A DNA stretch of 7,431 nt, taken from Anaerolineales bacterium. GTDB lineage: Bacteria; Chloroflexota; Anaerolineae; Anaerolineales; Villigracilaceae. The notes beneath the pieces were generated by a model that did no database searches, had not been told where the DNA came from, and was given only the letters and a program-made list of their open reading frames with translations. A program made the translations under genes and the position numbers. Shown piece by piece: positions 5,820 to 7,431 of the stretch. The stretch covers positions 248-7,678 of the forward strand of contig JAEURF010000075.1 in NCBI GenBank assembly GCA_016789205.1, in the 5' to 3' direction. The number at the start of each line of letters is the position of its first letter. Positions within the stretch are counted from its first letter, which is position 1.

Positions 5820-5848
5820 ATTATACAACCTTTTATGTTAACTCTCTA
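5820..5848 (-). promoter_or_regulatory. Promoter of the nfeD-SPFH operon
   Basis: On the minus strand TAGAGA (5848-5843, 4/6 of TTGACA) and a perfect TATAAT (5825-5820) are 17 bp apart. Predicted initiation, near 5813, would fall within or at the edge of the GGAGG ribosome site, so the leader would be very short. Either the start site is slightly upstream of the usual position or the Shine-Dalgarno is partly lost from the message. Confidence 0.6.
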
Positions 5849-5894
5849 CGAATTTAGGCTTAAATTGTTGCACAAAATAATCCGCTCAGCGGTT

Positions 5895-5900
5895 TATAAT
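5895..5900 (+). promoter_or_regulatory. -10 box of the wecC promoter
   Basis: A perfect TATAAT sits 30 nt upstream of the GTG start in the divergent intergenic region; initiation would be near 5907. A TTGCAC hexamer (5868-5873) is 21 bp away, too far for a standard -35, so the promoter lacks a good -35 and may need an activator or use extended contacts. The 13 bp at 5891-5903 are the same as those around the rnd -10. A CCGCT-C-AGCGG palindrome (5882-5892) lies just upstream. Confidence 0.5.
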
Positions 5901-5920
5901 CAGTGGGTATATCAAATAAT

Positions 5921-5925
5921 AGGAG
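5921..5925 (+). promoter_or_regulatory. Ribosome binding site that sets the wecC start
   Basis: AGGAG lies 5 nt before the GTG at 5931. In-frame ATG codons further upstream (5817, 5835) have no such site and lie upstream of the predicted promoter, so this site decides for the GTG. Confidence 0.75.
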
Positions 5926-5930
5926 ACCGA

Positions 5931-7235
5931 GTGAAATTCAATAAAATTTGCGTCATTGGTTTGGGATATATTGGCTTGCCTACAGCATCCACTTTTGCTA
6001 AAAATGGTGTTGATGTTTTAGGCGTAGATATTAACGAAAGTATTGTCAAAATACTAAATCAAGGCAATGTTCACATCCACGAACCAAATTTACCCGAAGC
6101 ATTAAGCGTTGCCATCCAATCAGGAAAATTTAGAGCCAGCACAAAAGTCGAAGAAGCAGATGCATTTATTATCGCTGTCCCAACACCGTTCAAAGAAAAT
6201 GAAGTTGGAACGTACAACGGCGTTGAATATAAACTTGCGGATATGCGTGCTGTGACTTCTGCCGCTGAATCGATTGTGCCATTGTTGAAAAAAGGGAATC
6301 TCGTCATTTTAGAATCGACTTCACCGCCTCGTACTACGGTCGACTTGATTGCCCCTATTCTACAGAAATCTGGCTTGCAAGCAGGTTCTGATTTTTATTT
6401 ATGCTATTCACCAGAGCGTGTGTTACCCGGACAAATTATGAAAGAGTTAATTGAAAATGCACGTGTTATTGGCGGTGTGACAAAAGAATCTGCTCAAGCA
6501 GGTGAAGATTTATATTCAATCTTCGTCAAAGGAAAAATTTTACAAACCGATGCAACCACTGCTGAAATGGTCAAGTTGATGGAAAATACATATCGTGATG
6601 TCAACATTGCGATTGCAAACGAATTTTCACGCTTAGCAGATAAATTCGGCGTGGATGTTTGGGAAGCGATTTCATTAGCAAGTTTGCACCCACGTGTGAA
6701 GATATTATCGCCAGGACCCGGTGTAGGCGGACATTGTATTAGTGTTGACCCATGGTTTTTTGTCGAAGCCGCACCTGAATTGACTCCGTTAATTTATCAT
6801 TCACGCCAAGTGAATGATGCTCAACCAAGTTTTGTGGTTGAGAAAGTTAAATCTGCGCTTGGTGATTTGAAAAATAAAAAAATTGCCGCTTTAGGGCTAG
6901 CCTACAAACCCGATGTTGATGATTTACGCGAAAGCCCTGCCAACGAAGTTGTGCATTTATTACAAAATGCAGGCGCAAATGTTTTAGCATGGGAACCTTT
7001 CAAGCCTGATGCAAAACTTGCAGGAATCAACATGGCAAGTTCATTTGAAGATGCGATTAAAGATTCTGATGCACTTTTGCTTTTGGTGAAACACAGTGAA
7101 TTTGTAAAATTGAACCCGAATGAGATTGTAAAGAAGACCAAAGCCAAAGTTGTGATTGATACGGTCAATGCATGGAAAGCAGATGAATGGCAGAAGGCTG
7201 GTTTTGAAGTCGTTAGATTAGGGGTTGGGAAATAA
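5931..7235 (+). CDS. wecC: UDP-N-acetyl-D-mannosamine dehydrogenase
   Basis: This 434-residue protein (GTG start) belongs to the UDP-glucose/GDP-mannose dehydrogenase family and most resembles WecC, which oxidises UDP-ManNAc to UDP-ManNAcA with two NAD+ in the cytoplasm. The NAD-binding fold opens with VIGLGYIGLP (G10, G12, G15) and D33 at the end of strand 2. WecC-like words are YSPERVLPG (159-167), ENARVIGG (175-182), TAEMVKLMENTYRDVNIA (210-227, K215 and N219 catalytic-type), and HPRV.ILSPGPGVGGHCISVDPWF (253-276) with the nucleophile C269. The C-terminal UDP-binding part has LGLAYKPDVDDLRESP (321-336). The family is near 420-450 residues, so it is complete. A UDP-GlcNAc 2-epimerase begins 119 bp downstream, supplying the substrate and supporting this call over UDP-Glc, UDP-GlcNAc or UDP-GalNAc dehydrogenase. 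The product would feed a surface polysaccharide. The start follows the AGGAG site and the family's N-terminus. Confidence 0.9.
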   Translation: MKFNKICVIGLGYIGLPTASTFAKNGVDVLGVDINESIVKILNQGNVHIHEPNLPEALSVAIQSGKFRASTKVEEADAFIIAVPTPFKENEVGTYNGVEYKLADMRAVTSAAESIVPLLKKGNLVILESTSPPRTTVDLIAPILQKSGLQAGSDFYLCYSPERVLPGQIMKELIENARVIGGVTKESAQAGEDLYSIFVKGKILQTDATTAEMVKLMENTYRDVNIAIANEFSRLADKFGVDVWEAISLASLHPRVKILSPGPGVGGHCISVDPWFFVEAAPELTPLIYHSRQVNDAQPSFVVEKVKSALGDLKNKKIAALGLAYKPDVDDLRESPANEVVHLLQNAGANVLAWEPFKPDAKLAGINMASSFEDAIKDSDALLLLVKHSEFVKLNPNEIVKKTKAKVVIDTVNAWKADEWQKAGFEVVRLGVGK

Positions 7236-7287
7236 GAAATTAGAGACTGGAGATTGAAAAGTAAAGAGAATTTGAGAACTAGAGAAT
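7236..7287 (+). repeat. Degenerate purine-rich heptamer tract after wecC
   Basis: Directly after the wecC stop codon the text reads GAAATTA, GAGACTG, GAGATTG in 7-bp register (7236-7256). A second pair, GAGAACT and AGAGAAT, follows in another register (7274-7287). The units share a GAGAnT core but are strongly decayed. No gene or terminator is seen in it, so wecC and the next gene are probably co-transcribed. Confidence 0.45.
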
Positions 7288-7313
7288 TAATACTGTTTAG
7301 AAATCAAATCCTC

Positions 7314-7355
7314 ATTGCAAATTGTCAATCGTAAATCCAAAATCGTAAATCGAAA
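7314..7355 (+). repeat. Six in-phase 7-bp units ending in the wecB start codon
   Basis: The sequence divides exactly into ATTGCAA, ATTGTCA, ATCGTAA, ATCCAAA, ATCGTAA and ATCGAAA. The last A of the last unit is the A of the wecB ATG. Two units are identical and the 11-mer AATCGTAAATC occurs twice, 14 bp apart. The tract occupies the place where a Shine-Dalgarno site would be and contains none. It is far too short-period for a CRISPR. Confidence 0.75.
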
Positions 7356-7431
7356 TGAAAATTCTCTCTGTATTTGGAACTAGACCTGAAGCCGTGAAAA
7401 TGGCGCCTGTAGTAAAACTGCTGAAAGAAAC
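7355..7431 (+). CDS. wecB: UDP-N-acetylglucosamine 2-epimerase, N-terminal part
   Basis: Only the first 25 codons plus 2 nt are in the window. They read MKILSVFGTRPEAVKMAPVV followed by KLLKE, the characteristic N-terminus of the non-hydrolysing UDP-GlcNAc 2-epimerase family (FGTRPE signature at 7-12, KMAP at 15-18). The enzyme interconverts UDP-GlcNAc and UDP-ManNAc in the cytoplasm and supplies the substrate of the upstream dehydrogenase. There is no Shine-Dalgarno site; the start abuts a heptamer repeat. The gene continues beyond the right edge. Confidence 0.9.
   Translation, partial: MKILSVFGTRPEAVKMAPVVKLLKE

Noticed and set aside
5817..5930. A longer dehydrogenase reading frame beginning at an ATG at 5817 (38 extra residues)
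   Set aside because: The extension has no ribosome site, runs across the predicted wecC promoter and does not fit the family N-terminus, which begins directly before VIGLGYIGLP; the GTG at 5931 has a good AGGAG site.
7314..7355. CRISPR-like array
   Set aside because: Units are 7 bp with no spacers; it is a simple tandem tract.

Overview
The window is an ordinary-looking stretch of bacterial chromosome with moderate, uneven G+C. It most resembles a member of the Chloroflexota, probably Anaerolineae. That guess rests on the style of the protein sequences, on several consensus TATAAT promoters with weak or absent -35 boxes, on two genes that look leaderless, and on short tandem repeats and dispersed palindromes between genes. 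It is an inference from memory of such genomes, not a search result.

The left part (1-5805) is read entirely on the minus strand. In transcription order it holds: nfeD (a short NfeD membrane protein with an OB-fold tail); a stomatin/prohibitin-type SPFH protein; an intrinsic terminator; a RimI-like GNAT acetyltransferase; an AT-rich acyltransferase-3 membrane protein whose start overlaps the GNAT stop (ATGA); a separate promoter; RNase D; an MBL-fold/beta-CASP RNA-nuclease-like protein that overlaps RNase D by 11 bp; a dispersed-repeat-like segment; and the promoter and first 20 nt of a class II tRNA gene, probably tRNA-Ser, which leaves the window at position 1. This gives two membrane-quality-control genes, two acyl/acetyltransferases, two RNA-processing enzymes and a tRNA, in at least four transcription units.

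The right part (5806-7431) is read on the plus strand from a divergent promoter region. It holds a UDP-N-acetyl-D-mannosamine dehydrogenase (WecC family) and the first 25 codons of a UDP-N-acetylglucosamine 2-epimerase (WecB family). WecB makes UDP-ManNAc from UDP-GlcNAc and WecC oxidises it to UDP-ManNAcA, so this is the start of a surface-polysaccharide precursor operon that continues to the right.

I found no CRISPR array, insertion sequence, phage gene or defence system, and no convincing undescribed multi-gene system. The signals most worth a second look lie between genes: a run of six in-phase 7-bp units that ends in the wecB start codon and takes the place of a Shine-Dalgarno site; a 3.5-copy 8-bp tandem repeat that begins in the SPFH stop codon; a 13-bp promoter sequence shared exactly by rnd and wecC; -10 boxes exactly 8 nt from the start codons of rnd and the GNAT gene; and a perfect 15-bp palindrome in the tRNA leader.
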